A stretch of DNA of 64,000 bases, taken from the NCBI GenBank assembly GCA_030848705.1, contig CM061236.1, forward strand, positions 57,555,481-57,619,480, given 5' to 3'. A program made the translations under genes and the position numbers. Numbering within the stretch: position 1 is the stretch's first letter; the number at the start of each line of letters is the position of its first letter. The stretch comes from Heracleum sosnowskyi. Its lineage: Eukaryota > Streptophyta > Magnoliopsida > Apiales > Apiaceae. This document shows positions 23,231 through 35,300 of this stretch, piece after piece. The notes under the pieces were generated by a model. That model made no database searches and was not told where the DNA came from. It saw only the letters and a list, made by a program, of their open reading frames with translations.

Positions 23231-26200
23231 TGTAACAGCCCCAAATCCGGGGTCAGGGATTTAGAGTAGTCACGATCCACTTACTTCTTGCCTTGCCTGC
23301 TTTACTCACAATAGACACAATTCATCTACTTATGACCCCACAATGTATATATCTCTCACACACACACACAGGTTAGAGTCTCAGAAACTACACAAATACC
23401 ACAATTGCGGAATAAATAATCTTTATTACAATACCCAAATGTCTTTTGAATTTGCTACTGATACAACTCCTAAGTAATGGTACATTACCAACTTAGCCTT
23501 GTAATACTTACCACCCTCTCATACCATTCATATCTATACATAAGATGAATTCCAAAAGCTCCAGCTTGATCTGACTGGTTCACACTACTTCCAGGATCAC
23601 TGCTAGAAACTGCTCTTGAGAATGCCTTGCGCTTACCACTCGCTTGAGGGATGTGCGCCGAATCCTTGGTATCCTACTTCGCTGCTATATAATATTTATA
23701 AAACAATAGCAAGAGTGAGAGATAGCTCAGCAAGGTAATAAAAGTATGGCATAATCCTGCCTTTAACTCAACCCAGAATAAAGCGGGTATAAGACAATAA
23801 TTTGTCAAAATATCTCGATACTGAAATTATTTCCTTATCGGAATGTATTCCAAAAACAGTACCATTGTTGTATTTTCAAATATCATTTTCATAATATTTC
23901 TGCAAACTTTTACTATATTATGAACAAAGTTCTAGTATAATATAAAAGATGAGGTTTCAAAGTAAACCAATATAACCTTTCCAAAAATTATCTGCTATGT
24001 AAGCAGAATATTAACATTTAACTTAAAAGATGAAGTTATAAGGTGATTCAGTATAAACAACTCCCTTACCATAACTCGTGTTATGTAAGGTATCCACAGA
24101 GTCATATGATATAAAAGATGAAGTTACGAGGAAAATTTCATATAATGTTCCATAACCCAAAATCCACTTATGCATATATAATCTGAGTAAGGTTTTATCA
24201 GAGTCAAAACTCATAAAATAAAAGATGAAGTTGCAAGGATTTATTGTAACTTCATCTTTGAACACTTTTCAACCCCCTGCCAACATGAACGGTTCGTCTC
24301 CCCAATACATGTTGCAGGAATATCCAAAATTGGATGATGAACCAATACTAGAGTAATCACCGCGCCAATTGTCCCAACCTCACTATGATCAGTAGCAGGT
24401 CTTACAACTAAAAATGTTTTCTACATGTAGATGGAAGAACAAGACAGCCTGACATTGTCTACCGGCTTGCTGGATCTCCCGGCCCATTTGGGGCAATAAA
24501 AAATGGATGGGTCGGCGCAACTCGACCTCTTATACCGCTCCTAGTTCAGATGAAATCCATGACTCTGAAACGTAAAGATCGTCCTCCTTTCCCCAAGTGT
24601 AATACTTGTTGATACGACTCCACTAAATAGTTATATCTAGGTTGGAAAGGAAGATTCTCCAATATTTCCCAAGCTATTGCTTGTTAATGGATATCGACTT
24701 GTTCCATCAATTTACCCCTCGATCGTTGAGGTAGTAACACAACATTTGACTTGCAGCAATTAAATTGCTCCGAGAAAATATCTGTCCCCTGACAGTTTTG
24801 AGTTGAGAGTTTAAAATGAGTAGCAGTCACTTAAATCAGGTTTCCCATATTTTTGGGAGTTGAGCAAGTATTTAAATTCTCTTAAAAGATAGATTTAAAT
24901 GGAAAAACAGTGTTTGGGAACCTCCCCTTGATTTAAAATAATTAATAATACAACTTAGAATATCCTTCATAGTTATTGAAGGTCGAGGATAAACTTTAAA
25001 TAATATAACTCATTTTAAAACGTGTTAAAAGTATTTAATAAATAATCGAATACTATTTATTAAATAAATAAACCTTAAACGAATATTCAAAAATAATATT
25101 CATTAAATAAATAATGATTGAATGAATATTCAAAATAATATTCATTAAATAAATAAGGATTAAATGAATATTCAAAATAATATTCATTAAATAAATAAGG
25201 ATTAAATGAATATTCAAAATAATATTCATTAAATAAATAATCATCGAATAACAGTTACCCGATATCTTTATCGGAAAAATGATCTTTAACATATACAGAA
25301 AATATAACTACTTCCGGTTTAAAGAATAAAAATCATACGCCCTTTACCTAGGGCATTTATAAAAACCTGGCTTCTAACTAATATCCCATATCTAGCTTAG
25401 AAGCCCATAATCAAATCATAACCTCGAGTATCACTATATATAGCAGTTCGAAGACAAGCATGCAATTTATATATCGCAATGTACTTGGGAATAAAACATG
25501 TATACTACTCATTTGCATATCATATATGAAAGTAGTTTATTATCACAATAACAGTAAGCATAGGTTTCGAAAACTTGCATCTATTATATGCATACATCAG
25601 AATATGGTACTTTAAAATACCGCATGGAATGAGAAAACTTGCCTGATGCTCGACAAGTGGTAGGGGTTCGCGACGATGTCGGACAATCTAGACAAAGTCA
25701 AAGAAAACGTACGATTAATCCCCTAAATAATCCACTTATAACTTAATACTTAAACACGTAAGCGAATCACAATCATAGCACTTAATGGCTTAATCTAGCC
25801 TCGTACTAGGTCCATGCTACTCGTGAAATACTTAAGTCGTAAGTTTGGTTCGAAATCGATCCTCAAATTCAAGTTATACTTAACCATTTATAACATTGGT
25901 TTCTAAGTCGTGTTCTTAGTGGTCTTCACTTGCGTAACCTCTTCTGTCGCATTTTTATAAAATCGAAAAATAATCTTTTCGACTCGAAACCTTCGCACAC
26001 CTCTTGCCAACTGACCTTAGCACTTTACCACGAAATCTCATATTTTATAATCACTTGTAAGGGTCTCAAACATAGTCATGAAGTTGATGTGTTTCTGAAA
26101 TTTCATTTCTCGAACAACTTTTACTAAAACGACCATAACTCAAAAACCGTAAATCAGAATATTTCGATTCTTGCACCAACGCGATCTATGAATCAAAATA

Positions 26201-27977
26201 TAAAAGTATAGGTCATGTACTCATTAAGGACAGGGGTTCGAACCTACTGTCAAGCACTGTCTTAAGGGTTAAAGAAAATTTCGGCATTACGACGGCTGTA
26301 AATCGAATAATTCAATTTTTAACCAACCCAAATAAGCATTCAACCAACACCCAAGACTCATATACACTATTCATCATCTTCCTCACTACCTCAACAGGTC
26401 TTGGAGCTACAATACTTATTTTTTCCATTTTCATAACAACCACACAAGATTCATGCCTCTAAACATCCATACCACATCAAAACTCCATTAAAACACAATA
26501 TTCGTCAAAGGGGTTCAAAGATTTATACCTTGGATTGAAGCTTAGAAGTGCTATAAAGACTTTAAAACTCTTAAACCTTGCTTAGAACATCCTTTGGAAG
26601 CCAAACCATCAAGAAACAAAATATGAAAACTAAGTTAGTAACTAATCATCCTAGAACACACCATCTTGTAAAAATCAAATAAAATCGAAAAATAAAAGTT
26701 TCGTTCTCAAATCTTTTACCACACCTTCTGATCTTCACGGGCTTTCTTTTGAGTCCTAGATCATCACCAGAGAATGCTTGAAGCTCTACTTATGGGCGTT
26801 TTAAAATCGGTGGCAGAAACTGCCTGGAACAGGGCAGATTGGAATCTTCAACTTGGGGAAGGGATTTGACTAGGCTACACCCCTTTGTTTGCCACCAAAA
26901 TTTAGGCGTGGTATTTACATAGAATGAGGAGGCTATGGTTAAAATATGGTGATTTATGGATGGATAGAAGTGGAGATATGAATTTGTCTTTGAGTTGTGT
27001 TCTTGTTTGGCAGATTGGAGAGCTTCTTGGAAGAGAAATGGTGGAGTGGTTTTATGTTGTATTATTACATATTTCATATGTTTAACTTGGATGCATCTTC
27101 TTCTTTTGTGTTGTCAATCATCCATTAGTCCACTTGTTACTTTCTTGTTGGTCCAAGTGTTGGCCTCTCATCAAACAACTCCATTTTTGCCAATGTTGCA
27201 AATACACCATTAGCTTTTTGGTTGACTTTCATGCATGACACCTTGGTTTTTCTTTTTCCACCAATTGGATCGTCTTGGTGTCCTTTTAATAAAATCAATA
27301 TGTTACAGCTTATATGTTGCATTTTATTACTCCACTGTGGCACAATCCCTTAAATAAATATTAACTCCAACATCCCTTATCTATTCCCTCTTTATTCCTT
27401 GTTCTTAGAAAATGTTCTCGCGTTTCTTCGAATATTCTCAATCTCTTTTTTTTATAGAGTTCTTTAACTCTTGGTTGGCTTCCTTTTTGTTTAAATCCTT
27501 GAATCCACTTGATATAATTCTCTTGATGATCATGTAGGATATTTAATCTTGTCATAATTTCAATCCTTAATCCATGATTCGTTTGCTTAATCGCTTAATC
27601 TCGTTATAAAGTATCAGCGGTTTTCGTTCTAAATTCTCAAATCAAATATAAAAAATTCCAAAATATTAAATCCTCAAATCCTCAAATTTAATATCTCATT
27701 TCTTGATTATAATAATATATAATTCACTGCCCGGTCAAATACTACACCAAAATAAAATTTGGAATTTCTGAATTCCGATCGTCTTTGTATACACTTATTT
27801 ACTCCGTAAATCACTAATATGACTTCGGAATATCCACACTACGTCTCGTACATAGGTGGCATGAATTTTTTTTCTTAATCCTCAAAATCACTATTCATCC
27901 ACCAAATTCACTATTCACTGATGCACTTAATCATAATAAGAAAAGTTTTAATTTTACCAAAAATTCGGGTTATTACA
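23231..27977 (-). repeat. 5' LTR of element G (4747 bp)
   Basis: On the minus strand TGTAATAACCCG ... GGGCTGTTACA. Same family as H but clearly diverged, with many substitutions and only about four hairpin units at 25080-25240. TATA box on the minus strand near 26521-26528 (AAGGTATAAAT). The right edge joins LTR F directly. Confidence 0.9.
23685..25642 (-). other. Candidate GC-AG leader intron in LTR G
   Basis: Minus strand: donor ATCAG|GCAAGTTT at 25642; hairpin TGAGC-tatc-TCTCA at 23715-23729 (one stem mismatch); acceptor TTATATAG at 23685. The following exon (23684-23637) has 12 nt, then ATA where relatives have ATG, 12 codons in all, and a GTG|GTAAGC donor in phase 0. Confidence 0.42.
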
Positions 27978-28163
27978 TCTTAGCTTCATCCATGATTGTT
28001 AGCTTGCTCAAAAATGGAATCAAAGTTGATGATGAATAGTAGAAATGAATAGTAACTCTTGATTTCTTGTTTTGATCTTGAAGTTCTAAGCTTGTAAAGG
28101 ATAATCAAGGATCAAAGAAGGTTATACTACCCATTGCTAGGCTATACTAAGTACCAAGTAAGG

Positions 28164-28171
28164 TATAAAAA
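28164..28171 (+). promoter_or_regulatory. TATA box of LTR F
   Basis: TATAAAAA in AAGTAAGGTATAAAAATCTC, matching the position and context of the H TATA box. Confidence 0.55.
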
Positions 28172-29135
28172 TCTCTCACCCTTATGTTTACACTTTGTTA
28201 TTAGTGATTATGTTAAGAATGGTTAGTAATGGTATGATGTAGAGATGATTTGCATGTTAAGTATAATGTTTAATGGATTGATTGATGGTTGAACTAGTGA
28301 TTAGTGTTATGAGTATGTTTTGACAGAAATGAGATGGTATAAATGAAATCCTTGGGTTATGATTGCTTGGGTATTGATTGGTGAATGAATTTGAGTGTTT
28401 TAAACATGGGAATCGCGTTTAAGCGTCGTTACCATGCCGGATTTCACTTTGGAAGTTTGGACAAACATTACGAATACCTTAAAGGCATAAACATGAGGCT
28501 TTCTGACCATGATCATGTTCATAAAAACATGTGGTTCTGCACTCTACTGCCTCGAACCTGCTGTTCTCGGGATTTCATCCCCTTAACTAGAAAAACATTT
28601 TCAAGCATTTTGTTCTATTCTTTCTCTAGATCGCGCACGCGAAAACGGTGTGTCATTTCGGTTAACGGTTAAGGAGATATGAGCGTTTTAGTGAAAGGCG
28701 TGCGAATAGTAACTTTCCGTAGCTCATCCAAGTTTGAGAATACATTTCACCAAGCTAAACCCCTGTTTTGAGATCAAAACTTTTATGATAAATATTACAA
28801 ATACTCAAGATGATTTTAGAAGTGGTTTCGTATTTAAATACGAATTTTCCGATTTATTAAAAGTGTTAGAGTACGAGTCGCGTAATAGTAACTCTATAAA
28901 AAGTCAACTCTAGGGTACTACTTTGACCAACCGTTGTGACTAAGATAAAGGATTATTTCGAGTCGATTAAAACACAAACATTGTTGAGGAATAACGTGGC
29001 TACATGATGTGTTTGACTTATGGTTGACTTAGAGTGAATTGTTATGGGCGAATGATTACGCTAGGGACTGATCGAGTATTTCTTTGTTTATAGATTTCCC
29101 GGAAAGTTCTCGAACCCATAACAACCAAGGATCCG

Positions 29136-29143
29136 AGGCAAGT
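29136..29143 (+). other. Leader splice-donor-like site in LTR F
   Basis: AG|GCAAGT in ATCCGAGGCAAGTTTTC. The matching hairpin TGAGC-gctatta-GCTCA is at 40826-40842, beyond insertion A, with AG at 40872-40873 (31 nt after the stem), then 12 nt and ATT in place of ATG. Confidence 0.4.
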
Positions 29144-29584
29144 TTTCTAATCCCATGCTGTATTTCAAATTTCATTATACTAATGATGTATATGCATATG
29201 ATAAATGCAAGTTTTCAAACCCTACATCATATAAGTGATGCTGTTGTGTTTGTGATATATTCTGCTTTAATACTATGAAAGGAGTTATAACTGATTATGC
29301 TTGGTAAAAAGCTTTGTGTTATATAAGGGTTTATATGCTATATAAATATTAGATATAAACCGAGGTGTTATAGAGGCTCTAAGTATAGAGCAGTCGTACG
29401 ATGATTTTAAAATATTAGACCGGGACTTAAATTACTATTTTGGTCTTGATTATACTGTCAGAAGCTGGAGGGTTCCAGGGACAGTTATATTTTAAAATGT
29501 TGATTAAATATTCTAATATATATATTATTGGATATTTAATGTGAGATATTTAAATAATATTATTATAAATATTATTTGGATATT

Positions 29585-29845
29585 TATTTAATTAAGTGAA
29601 TATTAGTTTGAATATTCACTTAAGTGGAATTTTATTGAATAATAATTCAATATTTATTATTTAAATATTATTTAATTAAGTGAATATTATTTTGAATATT
29701 CACTTAAGAAGAATCTTATTGAGTGATAATTCAATATTTATTATTTGAATAATTATTTAATTAAGTGAATATTATTTTGAATATTCACTTAAGTGGATTT
29801 ATATTGAATAATAATTCAATATTTATTATTTGAATATTTATTAAA
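29585..29845. repeat. Hairpin tandem array of LTR F
   Basis: Three units built on AAGTGAATATTA ... TGAATATTCACTTAA alternating with AATAATTCAATATTTATTATT. Same design as the H and G arrays, different sequence. Confidence 0.8.
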
Positions 29846-30343
29846 TATTCCAAAAATGATTTAAAAATCATAGAACCTTATTTAAATATTACGTAAGGTT
29901 CCAATAGTTAATTAAAATATTTTCTGATCTCAAAAGAGATTTATGTGACTATAGTAGGGGTTCCCAACTACTTTTAAATTATTTATCCCGATTGAGGATT
30001 AAGGTTTTGGACTTATCAAAAATTGGGAATCCATTCCGGGAAGTGAACATATGATTTCACTTGCCTCTTTCATTAAAAGTGAATATGTTTTCGAGTTCTG
30101 ATTTATCAGAGCTAAAGCTATTTTACTAAAACTCCCGGGTCGTGATTGCGAAATGATTTACTCGAGGATCGAGGTCAGTTGACAATAGTCAACCCACATT
30201 GTATTATTACTTCCTCAACATTTCCGGAAGTAAGTATGGTAATAATTTCATACCTATCAACGAGCTAGTCTACGCTCGGGGAACAACGATTTAAAATCGG
30301 TTCCAGATATAAGGAAATGATTCATTAAGGGACTGGAAACAAC

Positions 30344-30499
30344 TCATACTCGACAATGAAACAGGTGTCAGGTAGTATGAGGTCATACTCGACAATGAAA
30401 CAGGTGTCAGGTAGTATGAGGTCATACTCGGCAATGAAACAGGTGCCAGGTAGTATGACCATATGCTCGACAATGAAACAGGTGCCAGGTAGCATAATA
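30344..30499. repeat. 39-bp tandem repeat, four copies, LTR F
   Basis: The word CGACAATGAAACAGGTG recurs at 30351, 30390, 30429 and 30468, exactly 39 bp apart (CGGCAATGA in the third). The first two copies are identical. The period is a multiple of three, and both strands stay open through it, but no protein family is recognised. Confidence 0.9.
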
Positions 30500-31185
30500 A
30501 GTCCGTATGCGGCTAGGGTGATAATCGTGTTAAGATGTCGTCCATATACTAGTAGAAAAGTGTGAGTACGATACAACGACTGATCATCGTGTATCGTGGT
30601 GGTTCCAGTATATCCCCTTCTTCCCTCCAATTGGAGTTGTACTGCACATTGTAACAAAAGCCTAGGCGCTGAGTTGCGGATAATGTGGCAGTGATGAGTA
30701 ATGATGTTCCTCATACAGTAGTTGTATTGTATGGCATGTTTATATACGAATGAAGTTTTAAAGGTTTTCCTTTATGATATTAGCTTACATATGATTATGC
30801 TGCTATATCTTATTATCGAGCCATAGTGCTCATTCTTGCTTCTTTTATGAAAAGGTGTTCATTACTGATATTTTACAGTATTTTGAACAGTATGAGATAT
30901 CTAAATAGATATGTGTGTATATACGTTGAGAAGGTATTTAAGATATACAGTACATTGAACTGTATAGTGTTTTGAAACAATGGATAGGCTTTAAGCCTTG
31001 ATTCCAATATTTGATATCTATTTTAAAAAGATATGTTTTGAGTCTTGGTTTATCATACCGATACCAAGGATTTCCAAATGATTACGAAGAGTATTTGAGT
31101 ATGATTATAAGTCATACGGTATTTTGAACGGTATACTATATTGGGGACAGACCCTAGTAGTGTTAAAAACTTTGATCCCATATGG

Positions 31186-31190
31186 ATTAT
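31186..31190. repeat. Left target-site duplication of A (ATTAT)
   Basis: ATTAT before TGTTATTCCC; repeated at 40777-40781. Confidence 0.92.
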
Positions 31191-32213
31191 TGTTATTCCC
31201 AAATGACCTAACAGAATTGTAGAAGGGGGGGGGGGGGTTGAATACAATTCTTGATATTTTCTTGAAACTAAACACTTTATGAAATTAAACTGAACTGAAT
31301 AAATAAAAACACAAGATATAAATAATTCAGTTGGATTGTTTGATGATCCAACTGAAGTGTTTTTATTGCGGAAATAATCTGTGATACAAATGTTCACAGC
31401 TGCTCAGTTACAATGTTGTAGAGAAGAATGCTCTCAAAAAATAGCTAATACAATCTATTTGTTTTTCTTCTCACTTTCTAAAGTGACTGCTACACTTGGT
31501 TATAAATCCCAAGTTTACAATTCTACATTTGGTTAAACTAAAGAATAATAGAAGTAACCATCAGTAGCTTGCTTTTCATTCCTTTTGTCCAATGGTCCTT
31601 GGAGATCTTTGCTTTTGTCTTCATGCTCATTATAATCATTCCCAAGAGCCTTATTGGAAATTGGAATGTTTCCTTATTTCCAGTAACCACTTTGATGGTT
31701 TCCAATGCAAAGTACACTTCCATATCTCCTTTTAGATCTGTTCAGTAAACTGTCACTATCACTTTGTCAACTGTTCAAAAAGCAACATTGATTCGTTGAT
31801 AGCAAGGAGATGTGTTTCGTTGATAGCTTCATTCTTCATTCCGTTGATGGTGTTTCCCTCGTTTCGTTGATGGGTAAACTCCATACCGTTGACAGAGTAA
31901 TCTTCATACCGTTGACATGTCTTCACTTAGGCAGAATTACAAGGCATAACATATTTACAATTAACCAACCTATTTTGCCTATCTAGTACATAGTCAACAT
32001 GACTTAGAAAACCTATCTAAAACATATAATAGAATGCCTATCATACTGTGAAGTATTGTACAATGCAATTGCTACAACACTCATTTCGTTGATGAGCTTC
32101 CTGTCAACGAAACACTGCTAAGCATGCTATTTCGTTGACAGCTACAAAATTGACTTTACACAAATTCTACTAAGTGTTTTATGCTTATCATCAAGAACAA
32201 CATATTCCTAACA
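31191..32213 (-). repeat. 3' LTR of copia A (1023 bp)
   Basis: On the minus strand TGTTAGGAATATG ... GGGAATAACA. U3 has nine CGTTGA/TCAACG motifs between 31794 and 32138. Includes a 13-G run (plus strand) near 31225. Confidence 0.93.
31794..32138 (-). promoter_or_regulatory. CGTTGA motif cluster in U3 of A
   Basis: Nine exact copies at about 31794, 31818, 31842, 31865, 31887, 31910, 32087, 32104 (reversed) and 32133, mostly preceded by TTC or ATC. The identical nine are in the other LTR. CCGTTG fits the MYB core CNGTTR, and the copies followed by C (CGTTGAC) contain the W-box core TTGAC; binding is inference. Confidence 0.6.
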
Positions 32214-32226
32214 ATCTCCCCCAATT
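32214..32226 (-). other. Polypurine tract of A
   Basis: On the minus strand ATTGGGGGAGAT, adjacent to the 3' LTR. Confidence 0.88.
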
Positions 32227-32399
32227 TATGACTGATAGAATAACAGCCATAAATCAAGAGACTTGATGATAACAAAAACACTCAGATACATCATAAATTA
32301 CAAAAGTAGAAAATGTATTAAGCTTCAAAACTTTATAGACAAAATATAAGACTTACAAGACTAATGCCCACAAGTGCTCCTCTAGTCTGAGCAAATGTT

Positions 32400-35300
32400 T
32401 CATCTGTGACTTCTTTGTGGCATAGTCTTCTTCCCTCTCTTGGAGTTGTTTTCCTCAATCTGGACCTGTAGTCTTCTGTAGAAGATTTTCTCCTCTTCAT
32501 CTTGATCACCAAGCTTGGATTGCATCAGCTTTAGAGTTTGATTAGATGCCTTCTCCAGCTGGTCTTCCATTCTGAAGAATCTTCTGCAATTGTCCTTGTC
32601 CTTAAACTCCATCATCCAATAAGGTTGAAGATGGATTTTCTTTCCTGTTGAGGGAACTCTAAGTATCCTTGGAAGAGCCTCAGGCTTGTTCCAGCTAGCC
32701 TTTAACTGACAGATTTTGGAGACCACCTCAGACTTGGCTGTTTTGGTGAAACCGAAGTCCTTTTTCAAGCATCTAAACACTGAGAGTAGTGTTTGATAAT
32801 CTTCTCCTAAAATTCTGTAGAGAGGCCACACTTGTTCTCTACCACCCTTGAATGTGAACACTAGTCTTTCAGGCAACTTTTGAGAAGCTGCAATTCCCCT
32901 TACTTCCACCAGGTTGTCTAAGTCAAGATGTAGACTGGATTCTTCCCTGATGTCAGCAATGTACATGCAGTCCTCTGGGTTTGAAGGGGGTTTTTGAGAT
33001 TGTGGCTTTCTCACAAAAGCAGGCTTTGCTTTGACAGGCCTCTTCTTTGTCTTCATTGGTTGGTCCTTTTCTAACAGGAACTTTGGAAAGTATGCCTCAT
33101 CAAAATCAATTGGTTCCTCTTTTGGCATGATTGGTTGATCATGAAAATTGACAGGATGTGCAGGATCACAGGCCAACTTTCCCTCAAAAACTGGATTAGC
33201 AATTGTTGGAGGTGCAATAGGTATAGAAGAGTCTGATGCAGTACTCTGAGAATCAGCACTCTCAAAGTCTATGTTTCTCCTAGCTCTCTCTTTGGGTTGC
33301 CTTGTGCTCTTCTTTGAACTCCTTTCCTCTCTAGTGCTTTCCTCTTGCTTCCTTTCTTCTTCATCTAGAGCTTGAGCTACTGCAAGAGCTTGCATAGCTG
33401 CTCTTTCTGATTCCTCAGCCTTGGCTTCAGCAAAGTTTGGATGACCAGCCCAAACACAGATTTGTTGTCCATTCCTGTAGACAATTGCCCTTTGCTTCCT
33501 TATCTCATAATCATTACTTTCCTTGCTTTTTGTGATGAGTAGACCAAGAAGCTTGTGCTCATCTGGATAAGGTGCAGGATAGAAAGTCCTTGCTATGTTT
33601 TTGCCCTTTGGTTTAGCAGGGGACTTGGGAGATAGACTTCTTTGAATTGTAGCTTGTTCCACATCCCTAATGCATGAAGTTTGTCCTTTTTCCTTCCTTG
33701 GTCCTTGAGTGACTCCATGTAGAAGGGGCTCTTGGTGATAGAAAGAATTTGTCTGTGGCTCCCATTCCGTTGATGCTAGTGCCATGGCATTCGTTGATGG
33801 CTGTTCCGTTGATGGATTTGAGTCCTTATCTTCAGTAATCTTCTTGAACTTTGCTTCTATGTTGGACCAATGTTCTTTGATTTGTTCTGCAAGTCTCATC
33901 CTCATAGAAGCTTCTTGTATAAGGTCAATACCATCCTTTTGCTGCTTGCCAAGCTCCCCCATTGCTAATGGCTCCTTTGGTAGGGAAATGGCTGGGACCA
34001 TAACCTTGGTAATCTGAATGTCTAGCTCCTTAGATTTCTCCCCCTTTTTGTTATCATCAAAAGAGATGGCTGGGAGTCCTTGAGCTGCCACTAGCTGGGC
34101 CAATAGTTGAGTTTGTTTCTCCTGTTCCTTTTGCATCTGTGATAGAGTGGCTTCCACCTTGTCCACTCTAGAAGAGAGAGTCTTCAAGGAGGAATCCATT
34201 TCAGGTTCTTTAGAGAAAAACCTGTTCATCCTGGACACAGTGAGAAGAGGAAGCTTTTCATCTAGCCTCCTATCATTAGCAGCCCTAAGGTTGCTGATTG
34301 AATCCTTGATCTCTGTAGCCTCAATCCTTGTCTGCAACATTTGTAGCCTTTGAATTTCCAGAGAATCCATTATGGCTTTGTAGAATTTCTTGTCCCTTGC
34401 TCCTGCAGACTCATGAGCTAGATATGCTTCTTTGTACTGCCTTGTGATAGCAGCATCCAAATTGCTTCTACCATGCATATCTTGAGAAAGCCAGTTTGGT
34501 GTAGGAGGCACCACAGAAGTCCCAGTCTGTGCAGTAGTGGCCACCTGTAGAGTGTCACCAAAGCTATCCTCATTATCAGAAAAATCAAAGTCTCCACTTG
34601 CTTCAGCTCCTGGAGGTAGATTGGTCAAGGCATCCTTTGCTCTTTGCATTGATGCAGTTGTGTGAATTAGTTGTAGTGACCTCTCTGCCTCCACATTGCC
34701 CTGTTGAGCCAAAATTTGATAGGCTGACACAGGATGAGTAAAGGTCTCAGGATCCAGGGAAATACTATCCAGAGTTTGCTGATAAACCTCTTGGAAAGTA
34801 AGTTCCCTTTCTCCCTCACTGACCTCCATTAACTCATTAGCAATGGCTGCTTCCATCCTTATTTCTCCTGTAGTCCCTTCTCTCTCTCCACTCTGTTCTT
34901 GCATCATGGGCTCCCCATGGCTCACACCTCTCACACCCTCACCTTCACCTTCTAAGGTGGAACTCTTAATCTCTCCTTTTGCCTGGCTGGAAGAAATAGC
35001 CAGCCTCTCACTCACATTCTCTCCTTTTGCCTGGCTGCAAGCCAGCCTCTCAGTTTCACTCCCTCTCAGTCCTAGAAGTGTCTCAACTACCACTAGATCA
35101 TCTGCACTAGTTGTGGGAACAACTTGATTTTCAATTAAAGGTGCAGAGTGAACTATCAACGGAATGGTAGTTTGAACTGTCAACGGTATGGATACCGTTG
35201 ATGGAGAAACACTTGTCAACGAAATAGACTGTTTCGTTGATGAAGTCAAGAAAGCACTTTGAGAATGAGAAATTACAGTAGAGTCTGTGGTGATTGATTT

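Larger units (their letters stand above)
27978..31190 (+). repeat. LTR F, 5'-truncated gypsy LTR, part before insertion A
   Basis: Begins inside an LTR: from about 28020 it aligns loosely with the middle of LTR H (GATGATGAATAGTA..., then AAGGTATAAAAA). It continues after copia A at 40782 and ends at 41286 in GTTACA, against copia B coding sequence. No internal region follows, so F is a solo or residual LTR whose first ~1 kb is missing where G abuts it. Confidence 0.8.

Noticed and set aside
27000..27560. Possible host gene between G LTR features
   Set aside because: The segment lies within the G LTR, between its TATA box and its outer end (U3), and the frames show no domain; part of the LTR.
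30325..30714. 129-residue minus-strand frame across the F minisatellite
   Set aside because: It is open because the 39-bp repeat is a multiple of three; no start context, homology or conservation supports a gene.
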